Position numbers and translations under genes: made by a program. Under the pieces are notes generated by a model that saw only the letters and a list, made by a program, of their open reading frames with translations, had not been told where the DNA came from and did no database searches. A stretch of DNA of 64,000 nucleotides. It comes from Bacteroidota bacterium (GTDB lineage Bacteria > Bacteroidota > Ignavibacteria > Tepidaquicellales > Tepidaquicellaceae). Below are positions 54,407-63,802 of this stretch, in pieces. Positions within the stretch are counted from its first letter, which is position 1; every line of letters begins with the position of its first letter. Location of the stretch: contig JAFDZO010000009.1 of the NCBI GenBank assembly GCA_018266845.1, forward strand, positions 84,978-148,977, read 5' to 3'.

Positions 54407-55864
54407 TTGAACTACTCCGAACTTTTAAATATCGCAGGAAAACATGATGAATTTAAATCTGATTTTTTTGTTGAAGGACTCGCTTATGATTCAAGGAAGG
54501 TAAAAGATAATTTTGTTTTCTTTGCGTTAAAAGGTTTGAAAGACGACGGCACAAAATATATAAGGCAGGCAATTGAATCAGGAGCGAAAGCCGTTATCAC
54601 AGATGTAAAATTGAATGATGAATTAGATACAAATATTTTATTGGTAGATGATGCAAGAAAAACCATGGCGCTCTTTGCAAATATTTATAATCATCTGCCC
54701 TCTGAAAAGCTGAAGTTAATCGGCGTAACAGGAACAAACGGAAAAACAACGACAACATATTTAATAAAATCTTTTTTGGAAAGCTCAGGATATAAAACAG
54801 GTTTGCTTGGAACAATTGATTATCAGATAGGCGATAAGAAAATCGAATCGAAACTTACTACACCTGAATCAGTTGAAATTTGCTCTATGCTTGGAGAAAT
54901 GGTCAGACAGGGTTATCAATATTGCGTGATGGAAGTTTCTTCTATTGCCCTGGTGATGAACAGAGTTTACAGTTTGAATTTTGATAGCGCAATTTTTACA
55001 AATCTTACAAGCGAGCATCTGGATTTTCATCATAACATGGAAAATTACTTTGAAGCAAAGAAAATTTTATTCGATAATCTTTCCGAAAATTCTTTTGCAA
55101 TAACAAATTTAGATGATATTTATGGAAAGAAAATCGTTTCAGGTACTAAAGCAAAAAAAATCACTTATAGCGTAAATGAAAATTCAGATTACAAAGCTAT
55201 AAATGCAAATTTCGATTTGAAGGGATTGAGCTTCGATGTAAACGGTGAAAGAGTTAATTCCAATATTACGGGAAAGTTTAATATCTATAATATGCTTGCT
55301 TCGATTGCAACGGTTAGAAATTATAATGTGAGCTACGATTCAATAAATAATGCTTTAAGGAATTTTGAAGGAGTAAGCGGAAGATTTAATAAAATTGAAT
55401 TACCTAACGGAGCTTACGCAGTGATTGATTATTCCCATACATCGGATTCATTAAAGAATGCAATTGAATCTGCGAGAGAAATTGTGAACAACGAAAATAA
55501 AAACGGAAGGGTGATTACAATTTTCGGGTGCGGCGGGAATAAAGATACGACAAAGCGTCCCGTGATGGGAGAATTTGCAACTTCGCTTTCGGATTACTCT
55601 ATAATTACTTCAGATAATCCGCGTTATGAAAATCCAATGGATATTATAAAAGATATTTTAAAAGGAGTTGCGAATAAAAATTATGAAGTTGATGAGAACA
55701 GAGAGACTGCAATAGAAAAGGGAATTAAGTTGAGCAAAGCAGGAGATATAATTTTAATCTGCGGCAAAGGGCATGAAACATATCAGGAGATAAACGGAGT
55801 GCGCAGCCATTTTGACGATAAAGAAATGGTTCAAAAATTTTCATATCTAGCGGAGAAAAAGTGA
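54407..55864 (+). CDS. murE: UDP-MurNAc-tripeptide synthetase MurE (meso-DAP type)
   Basis: 485 residues from TTG, directly after the ftsI stop. The ATP site is GVTGTNGKTTTTYL (near 106). VIDYSHTSDSLKNAI is near 343. DNPR, in ITSDNPRYENPMDI near 404, is the signature of ligases that add meso-diaminopimelate rather than lysine. Adds the third residue to UDP-MurNAc-dipeptide. It overlaps murF by 4 bp. Confidence 0.95.
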   Translation: MNYSELLNIAGKHDEFKSDFFVEGLAYDSRKVKDNFVFFALKGLKDDGTKYIRQAIESGAKAVITDVKLNDELDTNILLVDDARKTMALFANIYNHLPSEKLKLIGVTGTNGKTTTTYLIKSFLESSGYKTGLLGTIDYQIGDKKIESKLTTPESVEICSMLGEMVRQGYQYCVMEVSSIALVMNRVYSLNFDSAIFTNLTSEHLDFHHNMENYFEAKKILFDNLSENSFAITNLDDIYGKKIVSGTKAKKITYSVNENSDYKAINANFDLKGLSFDVNGERVNSNITGKFNIYNMLASIATVRNYNVSYDSINNALRNFEGVSGRFNKIELPNGAYAVIDYSHTSDSLKNAIESAREIVNNENKNGRVITIFGCGGNKDTTKRPVMGEFATSLSDYSIITSDNPRYENPMDIIKDILKGVANKNYEVDENRETAIEKGIKLSKAGDIILICGKGHETYQEINGVRSHFDDKEMVQKFSYLAEKK

Positions 55865-57243
55865 TTAAAGTATCGGATTTTTTAAAAATAGAAACTGAGG
55901 CTCTTTACAATATTGATAAGATAAAAAATCATGATTTTGATTCTGCCGAAATAGATTCACGAAGAATAAAAAAGGAACAGATTTTTTTTGCCATCAAAGG
56001 AGAAAACACGGACGGGCATAGATACTTAAAAGATGTTTTCAAAAAAGGTATAAGATTAGCGGTTGTTGAAAAAAAATGGTTTGCAAAAAATAAAAAAGAT
56101 TTTCAAAAAAGTTCTTTTATAGTTGTTGAAGATACAATCCGCTTCCTCGGATTATTTGCCCAGAAGCATCTTGAAAAATTTTCTATTCCTGTGCTTTGCA
56201 TCGGAGGCAGCAATGGAAAAACAACTACGAAAGATTTAGTGGCAAGCGTTCTTTCACAAAAGTATAATGTTTTAAAGACAGAAGGAAACTTTAATAATCA
56301 TATCGGATTACCTCTAACTCTTTTAAGGCTGAACGATACGCACGATTTTGCAGTGCTTGAAGTAGGATGTAATCACTTTGGAGAAATAAAATATCTTTGC
56401 GAAATTGCTAAGCCCCAATTCGGTTTGATTACTAACATAGGCAGAGAGCATCTGGAATTTTTTAAAACAGTAAGAGGAGTTGCAAAAGCCGAGTTTGAAT
56501 TGTACGATTATCTTAGGAAAAATGACGGCTTATGTTTCTTTAATCTCGACGATGAGTTTCTGAAAAAATACTCAGAGAAAGTTAAAAAGGATTTTAAGTT
56601 CAACTATTCAAATACTAAAAGCGCCGATGTTCAGGGGAAGTTTATAAAGTTTAATAAAGATTTTCAGCCGGTTCTAAAAATTAAGTATGGTAAAAATTCT
56701 TTTGAAGTAACAGTGGCGACATTTGGAAAACACTCGATTGTAAACGGTCTGGCAGCGGCAAGCGCGGGAATTTTTTTCGGAGTTTCTCCTGCGAAAATTA
56801 GAAAATCTTTGAAGGATTTTAAACCCACAAGTTCAAAGAGAATGGAATTAGTTAAGAAAAATGGTTTAACTATTATTAATGATACTTATAACAGTAATCC
56901 TGATTCGGTAAAAATGGGTCTGGAGACTATGAAAGAATTTAAGACTAAAGGAAAAAAATTTGTTGCTCTTTCCGATATGCTTGAGCTTGGCAGGGCAAGT
57001 AAAAAAGAGCACAGTTACATAGGAGAGCTTGCAGGAAAGTTGAAATTGGAAAATTTATTTACGACAGGAAAAGAATCATATAATACGTTTAAGTCTGCAA
57101 GAGGAGTAAAGAACAATTTTTACTTTGAAAAAAAATCAGATTTAATCTCTCATTTAAAAAACGCAGTGAAAAAAAATGATGTAATTTATGTAAAGGGTTC
57201 ACGCGGAATGAAAATGGAAGAAGTAGTAGAAAGCTTAATTTAA
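55861..57243 (+). CDS. murF: UDP-MurNAc-pentapeptide synthetase MurF
   Basis: 460 residues from GTG, overlapping murE by 4 bp. The ATP site is CIGGSNGKTTTKDLVASVL (near 117), followed by EGNFNNHIGLPLTLL near 140 and the INDTYNSNPDSVKMGL block near 338. Adds D-Ala-D-Ala to UDP-MurNAc-tripeptide. mraY follows 12 bp later. Confidence 0.95.
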   Translation: MIKVSDFLKIETEALYNIDKIKNHDFDSAEIDSRRIKKEQIFFAIKGENTDGHRYLKDVFKKGIRLAVVEKKWFAKNKKDFQKSSFIVVEDTIRFLGLFAQKHLEKFSIPVLCIGGSNGKTTTKDLVASVLSQKYNVLKTEGNFNNHIGLPLTLLRLNDTHDFAVLEVGCNHFGEIKYLCEIAKPQFGLITNIGREHLEFFKTVRGVAKAEFELYDYLRKNDGLCFFNLDDEFLKKYSEKVKKDFKFNYSNTKSADVQGKFIKFNKDFQPVLKIKYGKNSFEVTVATFGKHSIVNGLAAASAGIFFGVSPAKIRKSLKDFKPTSSKRMELVKKNGLTIINDTYNSNPDSVKMGLETMKEFKTKGKKFVALSDMLELGRASKKEHSYIGELAGKLKLENLFTTGKESYNTFKSARGVKNNFYFEKKSDLISHLKNAVKKNDVIYVKGSRGMKMEEVVESLI

Positions 57244-57255
57244 AAACCCCAGATA

Positions 57256-58365
57256 ATGCTTTATAAATTAGCTGAGTACATCAACGCAAAATTCAATCCT
57301 CCGGGATTTGATGTTTTCCGTTTCCTGACATTCCGTTCTGCGATGGCTGCAATTACTGCGCTGTTGTTTTGCTTTATCATAGGTCCGAAGATAATTAATG
57401 TTTTGAAGAAGAAACAAATCGGCGAAGCAAAAAAAGAAGACGGACCGAAGTTTCACTGGTCAAAAGCAGGTACGCCTACAATGGGAGGATTTATTATTTT
57501 GCTTTCTGTTTTGATTCCGGTGATTCTATGGGGAGATTTGAGTAATACTTATGTTCTTATAATGTTGTTTGTTACGATTTCATTGGGAAGCGTAGGGTTT
57601 TTAGATGACTACTTAAAAGTGATTAAGAAATACAAAAAGGGTTTAGTTGAAAAATACAAACTATTGTTTCAGTTACTTGTAGGCTTGGTTGTCGCAGCTC
57701 TTGTCTATTTTCTGCCCGAGTTTCATAAGATAAATTCGATTACAACAATTCCTTTTTTGAAAAATTACGAATTTGATTTTTCTTATTTCTATATTCCGAT
57801 TGTTGTCTTCATAATAATTGCAACATCGAATGCAGTAAACTTAACAGACGGTCTTGATGGACTTGCGACCGGTACAGTTGGAATTGTTGCGCTTACACTC
57901 GGAGTGATTGCTTATGTCTCAGGTAACGTTGAAGCAGCAAAATATTTGAACATAATTTATCTGAAAGGAAACGGCGAACTGGCGATATATTGCACGGCTC
58001 TTGCTGGGGCATCGCTCGGATTTTTATGGTATAATTCATATCCCGCGCAGGTTTTCATGGGAGATACCGGCTCGTTAGCATTGGGCGGCGCAATCGGCAC
58101 ACTTTGTATATTAGTAAAAAAAGAATTTTTACTTCCACTGTTAGGCGGAATATTTTTTGTTGAAACTGTATCGGTGATTTTGCAAAGATATTATTTTAAA
58201 TATACGAAGAGAAAATACGGCGAGGGAAAAAGAATTTTTAAAATGGCTCCGTTGCATCATCATTTTGAAATGAAGGGGATTCCCGAACCGAAGATAGTCG
58301 TTCGTTTTTATATAATCGCAGTAATTTTAGCAATCATGGCATTAGCTACATTTAAAATCAGATAA
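57256..58365 (+). CDS. mraY: Phospho-MurNAc-pentapeptide translocase MraY
   Basis: 369 residues with about ten membrane spans. Conserved sites: GTPTMGGFIILLS near 72, FLDDYLKVIKKYKKG near 115 (the DDxxK motif), NAVNLTDGLDGLATG near 193, FMGDTGSLALGG near 273 and APLHHHFEMKG near 332. It joins the pentapeptide-MurNAc to undecaprenyl phosphate, making lipid I. Confidence 0.97.
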   Translation: MLYKLAEYINAKFNPPGFDVFRFLTFRSAMAAITALLFCFIIGPKIINVLKKKQIGEAKKEDGPKFHWSKAGTPTMGGFIILLSVLIPVILWGDLSNTYVLIMLFVTISLGSVGFLDDYLKVIKKYKKGLVEKYKLLFQLLVGLVVAALVYFLPEFHKINSITTIPFLKNYEFDFSYFYIPIVVFIIIATSNAVNLTDGLDGLATGTVGIVALTLGVIAYVSGNVEAAKYLNIIYLKGNGELAIYCTALAGASLGFLWYNSYPAQVFMGDTGSLALGGAIGTLCILVKKEFLLPLLGGIFFVETVSVILQRYYFKYTKRKYGEGKRIFKMAPLHHHFEMKGIPEPKIVVRFYIIAVILAIMALATFKIR

Positions 58366-58370
58366 AATTT

Positions 58371-59738
58371 TTGAAAACGGAAGAGATAAAAAATACTAAG
58401 TTCGCAGTGCTTGGCGCAGGAAAAAGCGGTGTTGCTATTACAAAACTTTTGCTATTGCATGGAGCAAAGGGAGTTCTCCTGGCAGATGAAAAAGAAGTGA
58501 ATAAAAGCGCAATAAATATTGAAGCAGAAAATTTTAAAATTGAATCAGGAAAATTTTCCGATTCGCTTTTAGATTACGATGCAATTGTGAAAAGCCCGGG
58601 TATTCCGCCTTCAAATGAAATTTTAGTAAAGGCAAGAAATCTGGGTAAGAAAATTTTCTCTGAGGTTGAAGCCGCAAGCTGGTTTTGTTCTGCTCCAATT
58701 GTAGGAATTACAGGCACGAACGGTAAGACAACAACTACAGTTCTCATAGGGGAAATTTTCAAAGATGCAGGTTATAAAACATTTGTCTGCGGAAATGTAG
58801 GCACGGCTTTTTCTGAAATAGTAGGTGATGTTACAAAAGATTCTGTTGTTGTTCTTGAGCTAAGCAGTTTTCAATTGGAAGATATTGATGAGTTAAATCC
58901 TTTAGTTTCTATTATTTTGAATATAACTCCTGACCATATTGACTGGCATGGTTCATTTGAAAATTATTTGGAGGCAAAGCTGAAGATTTCACAAAATCAT
59001 AATGAAAACGATTTGCTTGTATATAACTTTGATGACGAGACGTTAAGAAATTCTTTAAAAGGATATAAAGGAAATATTGCAGGTATAAGTGTAAATCAAA
59101 ATCTATACGAGACGAATTTTAACACAGGAGCATATTTAGCGGACGGTATGCTTTATTATTTCGACAAATCGAAAAACCAGCTTGATGATGTTGTTATGCG
59201 AAAGGATGTGTACCTCAAAGGCAATCATAATGTTTATAATGTTCTGGCTTCTATCATTGCTGCTAAAAAATTCGGAATTTCGTGTGATGATATAGAGAAG
59301 ACATTGATGAGTTTTAAAGGTGTTGAGCACAGGATTGAATTTGTGCGCGAGGTAAACGGCGTTTCATATTACAATGATTCCAAGGCAACGAACATTGATG
59401 CGTTAATTGTAGCTTTGCAATCTTTTGATAAAAATATAATTCTCGTTCTCGGCGGTAAAGATGGCGGCAACGATTATAATATCGTGAAAGATTTAGTGAA
59501 TGACAGAGTGAAGGAAATTATCGCAGTTGGCTCAAGCAAAGATAAAGTTTATAATTTTTTCAGTGGATTTAAAAAAGTTCATAAGGTTGAAACATATGAT
59601 GAAATGGTAAAATATGCAAACGAAGTTGGAGTTACCGGTGATGTAGTTCTGCTTTCACCTGCGTGCAAAAGTTTTGATATGTTCAATAACTTTGAAGAGC
59701 GCGGGCAAAAATTTAAAGAACTTGTAAACAGTTTATAA
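58371..59738 (+). CDS. murD: UDP-MurNAc-alanine:D-glutamate ligase MurD
   Basis: 455 residues from TTG, 5 bp after mraY. Blocks: VLGAGKSGVAITKLLL near 14, ATP site GITGTNGKTTTTVLI near 113, LNITPDHIDWHG near 183, YNDSKATNIDALIVAL near 331 and LLSPACKSFDMF near 427. Adds D-Glu to UDP-MurNAc-L-Ala. ftsW starts at the next base. Confidence 0.95.
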   Translation: MKTEEIKNTKFAVLGAGKSGVAITKLLLLHGAKGVLLADEKEVNKSAINIEAENFKIESGKFSDSLLDYDAIVKSPGIPPSNEILVKARNLGKKIFSEVEAASWFCSAPIVGITGTNGKTTTTVLIGEIFKDAGYKTFVCGNVGTAFSEIVGDVTKDSVVVLELSSFQLEDIDELNPLVSIILNITPDHIDWHGSFENYLEAKLKISQNHNENDLLVYNFDDETLRNSLKGYKGNIAGISVNQNLYETNFNTGAYLADGMLYYFDKSKNQLDDVVMRKDVYLKGNHNVYNVLASIIAAKKFGISCDDIEKTLMSFKGVEHRIEFVREVNGVSYYNDSKATNIDALIVALQSFDKNIILVLGGKDGGNDYNIVKDLVNDRVKEIIAVGSSKDKVYNFFSGFKKVHKVETYDEMVKYANEVGVTGDVVLLSPACKSFDMFNNFEERGQKFKELVNSL

Positions 59739-60869
59739 TTGAACGAAACAGCGAAACATAAAATTGACATCTGGATTTTGATTCCTGTGCTGCTGCTGCT
59801 TTTCTTCAGCATCGGCGCAGTTTACAGCGCAAGTTCGTCTTTCGCTCAGGATAAATTTTCAGACCCGAACTTTTTATTTCGTCAGCATACTCTTAGAGTT
59901 TTGTTCGGTATAATTTTAATTTTTGCTTTCGCTAAAATTGATTACAGATTGATTCAGAAATATTCAAAATATTTAATCTGGCTTTCAATAGTATTGCTTG
60001 TCTATATTTTCTTCGGAGGCGTAGGGATGAAAGGCGCAAGCCGATGGATTAGTTTAGGACTATTAAGTTTTCAGCCGTCTGATTTTGCAAAATATACTTT
60101 GATAATTTATGTTGCCGCATTACTGGCAAGAAAAAAAGATTACCTGCACATGCTTTACAAAAGTTATCTGGTAATAGTTTTTTACATTTTGTTTGTGTGC
60201 ACACTCGTTGCGTTTCAACCGAACTTTTCTGTCTCGATGATAATTCTTTCTACTTCGTTCTTAATGCTATTTTTGTCTGAAGTAAAGCTGAAGCATTTAG
60301 TATTCACAGGATTAATAATATTGCCATTCGCAGTTCTGTTCGTTCTTTCAAAGAGTTACATAATGAACCGCCTTTCCTCTCACTCCGAATATACTTCGGG
60401 AGGAAATTCAAATTACCAGCTTATGCAGGCGATTATCGGTTTCGGTAACGGCGGCATTACAGGTATCGGTCCCGGCAATTCAGTGCAGAGAGATTTTTAT
60501 CTGCCGGAAGCTTATGGCGATTTTATTTTTTCCATCGTCGGCGAAGAGTACGGCTTCATTGGTACATCGCTCATAATTTGTATGTTCGCATTGTTTATGT
60601 TCAGAGGTTACAGAGTTGTAAAAAATATTCAGGATGATTTTGGGAGATATGTTGCGTTTGGAATTACGACTGTACTTTCATTTTATGCAGTAATAAATAT
60701 GTGTGTTGCCACAGGTGTGATGCCGACAACGGGAGTGCCGCTTCCTTTTATAAGCTACGGCGGTACAGCGTTATTTTTTAATTCAATTGCCATAGGAATT
60801 TTATTGAATATATCCTCTTTTGCTTCGCAGAAGAGTGAAGTGAAAGAGTTTAAATTTGCCAACGCTTAA
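59739..60869 (+). CDS. ftsW: Septal peptidoglycan glycosyltransferase FtsW
   Basis: 376 residues, about ten membrane spans, SEDS family. Family blocks: ASRWISLGLLSFQPSDFAKY near 96, GFGNGGITGIGPGNSVQRDF near 232, YGDFIFSIVGEEYGFIG near 257, and GVPLPFISYGGTALFFN near 329. It polymerises lipid II at the septum with FtsI. TTG start, no gap to murD; overlaps murG by 14 bp. Confidence 0.95.
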   Translation: MNETAKHKIDIWILIPVLLLLFFSIGAVYSASSSFAQDKFSDPNFLFRQHTLRVLFGIILIFAFAKIDYRLIQKYSKYLIWLSIVLLVYIFFGGVGMKGASRWISLGLLSFQPSDFAKYTLIIYVAALLARKKDYLHMLYKSYLVIVFYILFVCTLVAFQPNFSVSMIILSTSFLMLFLSEVKLKHLVFTGLIILPFAVLFVLSKSYIMNRLSSHSEYTSGGNSNYQLMQAIIGFGNGGITGIGPGNSVQRDFYLPEAYGDFIFSIVGEEYGFIGTSLIICMFALFMFRGYRVVKNIQDDFGRYVAFGITTVLSFYAVINMCVATGVMPTTGVPLPFISYGGTALFFNSIAIGILLNISSFASQKSEVKEFKFANA

Positions 60870-61953
60870 AGTGATATTTGCAGCGGGCGGAACCGGCGGA
60901 CATATTTTTCCCGCCATCGCTATTGCTGACGAGATAAAAAAGAAAATTGCCGATACGGAAATTTTGTTTATCGGAGCAAAAGGAAGAATAGAAGAAAAAA
61001 TAGTGCCGCAAAATAATTACAATATTAAGCTCATTGAAATTGCAGGATTCAACAGGGAAAAATTCTGGTTGAATGCCACTCTTCCTATGAAAGTTATAGG
61101 TTCTGTTCTGAAGAGTAAAAAAATAATTAAAGAGTTTAAGCCCAATGTAGTTGTCGGCACAGGAGGATTTGTCTGCGGACCTGTTGTTTATGCAGCGAAC
61201 AAACTTAATGTTCCAGTTCTTTTACAGGAAGGAAATTCTTATCCGGGAAGAACGATTCAGTTTCACTCTAAGAAAGCGGAAAAAGTAATTTTAACTTTTG
61301 AAGAGAGCAATAAATATGTTAAGCGTCAGGATAACGTGATGAATATTGCGCATCCCATAAGAACATCATTGAAGCTGATTGATAAAAAGGAAGCACTGAA
61401 ATCTTTCAATCTTCCTATAGAGAACAAAACAATTTTTATTTTCGGCGCAAGCCAGGGGGCGAGAGGCATTAATATTGCATTGGATAAAATCGCTCTTAAG
61501 CTGTATGAAAAAAATATTAATCTCATTTGGCAGACGGGTGTTCCTGATTTCAAACATTACTCTGAAAAGTATGCGCAGTACTCGGATAAAATAAAAATTT
61601 TAGATTTCATTCAGAGCATTGCTTACGCTTTTTCTGCTGCTGATTTGGTGATATGCCGTTCAGGAATTACTAGTATAATGGAAATTGCTTATTTGGAATT
61701 ACCTGCGATTTTGATACCGCTTCCGACTTCGGCTGAAAATCATCAGGAGATGAATGCAAGAAGCATGATGAATAAAAAAGCTGCTGTAATGCTTTTGCAA
61801 AAAGATTTAGATGACGAAATGTATAGCACTATTGAAAAATACTTGTACAACGAAGAGTTATTGAGTGAACTGAGAACAAACGTTTCAAAATTTTCAGATA
61901 TAAACGCAGCATCAAAAATAGCAGATGAAGTTATAAAACTTGCAAAGCTATGA
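60856..61953 (+). CDS. murG: UDP-GlcNAc transferase MurG
   Basis: 365 residues from TTG. Blocks: VIFAAGGTGGHIFPAIAIA near residue 6, VVGTGGFVCGPVVYAA near 98, FGASQGARGINIAL near 198, and CRSGITSIMEIAYLELPAIL near 268. Makes lipid II from lipid I at the inner face of the membrane. It overlaps ftsW by 14 bp and the next gene by 4 bp. Confidence 0.95.
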   Translation: MPTLKVIFAAGGTGGHIFPAIAIADEIKKKIADTEILFIGAKGRIEEKIVPQNNYNIKLIEIAGFNREKFWLNATLPMKVIGSVLKSKKIIKEFKPNVVVGTGGFVCGPVVYAANKLNVPVLLQEGNSYPGRTIQFHSKKAEKVILTFEESNKYVKRQDNVMNIAHPIRTSLKLIDKKEALKSFNLPIENKTIFIFGASQGARGINIALDKIALKLYEKNINLIWQTGVPDFKHYSEKYAQYSDKIKILDFIQSIAYAFSAADLVICRSGITSIMEIAYLELPAILIPLPTSAENHQEMNARSMMNKKAAVMLLQKDLDDEMYSTIEKYLYNEELLSELRTNVSKFSDINAASKIADEVIKLAKL

Positions 61954-62420
61954 ATGAAAGAATATATAAATACAGGCTGGATTTTTATTATATCTCCTTA
62001 GTGATTTATCTTGTTGCGTTCATTGCATACGTTCTTTTAAGAGGAAGTTTTTCAAATGAAAAATTTCAGGTAGTATTTCAGGATCCGATTATTTATGTAA
62101 TAACAGTGTTCATAGTTTTTTTTCTGATAGTTCTTTTATCAAATTCAATCAGGGCAAGGTATTTAGTTTTTAATGGCAGAAAGTTAACAATAAAAAACAG
62201 GTTCGGGCAGAGAGAAATTCCTTACAATGAAATTGTCGGGATAAAATTTTCCAGAGAGAAAAAATTTAGTAATAAAGAAAAAAGCAGTGTGAGATTAGTT
62301 AAGCTGAAATTGTTAAACAGGAAAAGGCTTTTGAGAATAAGATTAAGTGATTTTCATAATGAAACAAAATTAATTTCAGAGTTTCAAACATTGAGAAGAG
62401 GTCTTCAAAATAAAATATAA
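61950..62420 (+). CDS. Small membrane protein with PH-like C-terminal domain, in the dcw cluster
   Basis: 156 residues; not recognised by name. Two membrane spans (about 13-32 and 46-64) precede a cytoplasmic part of strands and one final helix (YLVFNGRKLTIKNRFGQREI, YNEIVGIKFSRE, VRLVKLKLLNRKRLLRIRLS, then a helix), the order of a small bacterial PH-like domain. It overlaps murG by 4 bp and murC by 1 bp, so it is cotranscribed and probably works with wall synthesis or division at the membrane. This gene is not part of the standard cluster in well-studied bacteria. Confidence 0.6.
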   Translation: MNERIYKYRLDFYYISLVIYLVAFIAYVLLRGSFSNEKFQVVFQDPIIYVITVFIVFFLIVLLSNSIRARYLVFNGRKLTIKNRFGQREIPYNEIVGIKFSREKKFSNKEKSSVRLVKLKLLNRKRLLRIRLSDFHNETKLISEFQTLRRGLQNKI

Positions 62421-63796
62421 TGCGGAGCGAAGTGTTTAAAAATATTAAGAAGGTGCATTTTATAGGTATAGGGGGGATAGGTATGAGCGGTATCGCGGAG
62501 TATCTCGCAAAGAACAATTATGTTGTTTCGGGAAGCGATGCCTATAAGACCGATATAACCGAAAGACTGAAAACTTTCGGAATAAAAATTTTTGAAGGGC
62601 ATAGTTCAGATTATCTTGATAGCGATACGGAGCTTGTAATTTATTCTGCGGCGGTGAAAGAAGATAATCCTGAGTTTGCAAAAGCGATAGAGCTTGGAAT
62701 ACCTGCTATAAAAAGAGCTAAAGCTCTTGGCGAAATTGTAAACGATAAATTTTTAATTGCAGTAAGCGGAACGCATGGCAAGACAACTACCACTTCGATG
62801 ATTGCAAAAATTCTTGTTGATAATAACTTAGACCCGACGGTCTTTGTGGGAGGCAATCTTTCTTTCCTTGACGGAAGTTCTTCAAGAATCGGCAATGGAA
62901 AATTTGCAGTGGTGGAAGCTGATGAATATGACAGAAGTTTTTTAACTCTGAAAGCGGATGTTGTTATCATCAATAATATAGAAGCGGACCATCTGGATAT
63001 TTATAAGGATTTGCAAGACATACAAAATAATTTTGCGGAGTTTTGCAATCTCGGAAAAGAAAACTGCAAAGTAATAATGAACGGCGATGATGAAAACGTA
63101 AGAGCTATTGCAGATAAAATTCAGAAAGAAAAAATATTTTTCGGATTTGATGATGAAAATAATTTCGTGATTGATAACATTACTTATTCTGAAAAAACCT
63201 GCTCCTATGAATTGAATGGAGCTAAGATAAATCTTTCAGTAATAGGCAAGCACAATATGATGAATTCTTCTGCAGCATTTATTGCTTCTAAAGATACAGG
63301 ATTGGATGATAACTCAATTGCAAAATCACTTGAGACTTTCGGCGGTGTGAAAAGAAGATTTGAATTAAAATTTACAAACGGCATAAGAGTATATGATGAT
63401 TATGCCCATCACCCGACTGAAGTAAGGGCAACTTTAGATGCAGCGCGCTCTATTAGTCTTGGAAGAGTTATAACGGTTTTTCAACCGCACCTTTACTCGC
63501 GCACGAAAGATTTTTATAAAGAATTCAGTAACGCTTTTTCTGAAACGGATATTCTTATTCTTGATAAAATTTATCCGGCAAGGGAGCAGCCGATTGAAGG
63601 TGTTACAAGTGATTTAATCTTTAAAGAGTTTCATAAAAATTATCCTAAGGAAGCATACTCATATAATGACAAATCGGAAATTTTTAAGAAGCTGAAAGAA
63701 ATAGTAAGAGATAACGATATTGTGATTTTTCAAGGGGCGGGAACGATTACTAATTACTGTGATGAATATGTTTCAATAGTTAAAAATAAATACTAA
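62420..63796 (+). CDS. murC: UDP-MurNAc-L-alanine ligase MurC
   Basis: 458 residues. Blocks: KVHFIGIGGIGMSGIAEYL near 11, ATP site AVSGTHGKTTTTSMIAKIL near 115, VVEADEYDRSFL near 158, VYDDYAHHPTEVRATL near 326, and FQPHLYSRTKDFYKEF near 353. Adds L-alanine to UDP-MurNAc, the first step of stem-peptide synthesis. The ATG is shared with the stop of the preceding gene (TAATG). Confidence 0.96.
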   Translation: MRSEVFKNIKKVHFIGIGGIGMSGIAEYLAKNNYVVSGSDAYKTDITERLKTFGIKIFEGHSSDYLDSDTELVIYSAAVKEDNPEFAKAIELGIPAIKRAKALGEIVNDKFLIAVSGTHGKTTTTSMIAKILVDNNLDPTVFVGGNLSFLDGSSSRIGNGKFAVVEADEYDRSFLTLKADVVIINNIEADHLDIYKDLQDIQNNFAEFCNLGKENCKVIMNGDDENVRAIADKIQKEKIFFGFDDENNFVIDNITYSEKTCSYELNGAKINLSVIGKHNMMNSSAAFIASKDTGLDDNSIAKSLETFGGVKRRFELKFTNGIRVYDDYAHHPTEVRATLDAARSISLGRVITVFQPHLYSRTKDFYKEFSNAFSETDILILDKIYPAREQPIEGVTSDLIFKEFHKNYPKEAYSYNDKSEIFKKLKEIVRDNDIVIFQGAGTITNYCDEYVSIVKNKY

Positions 63797-63802
63797 TTCA
63801 CA

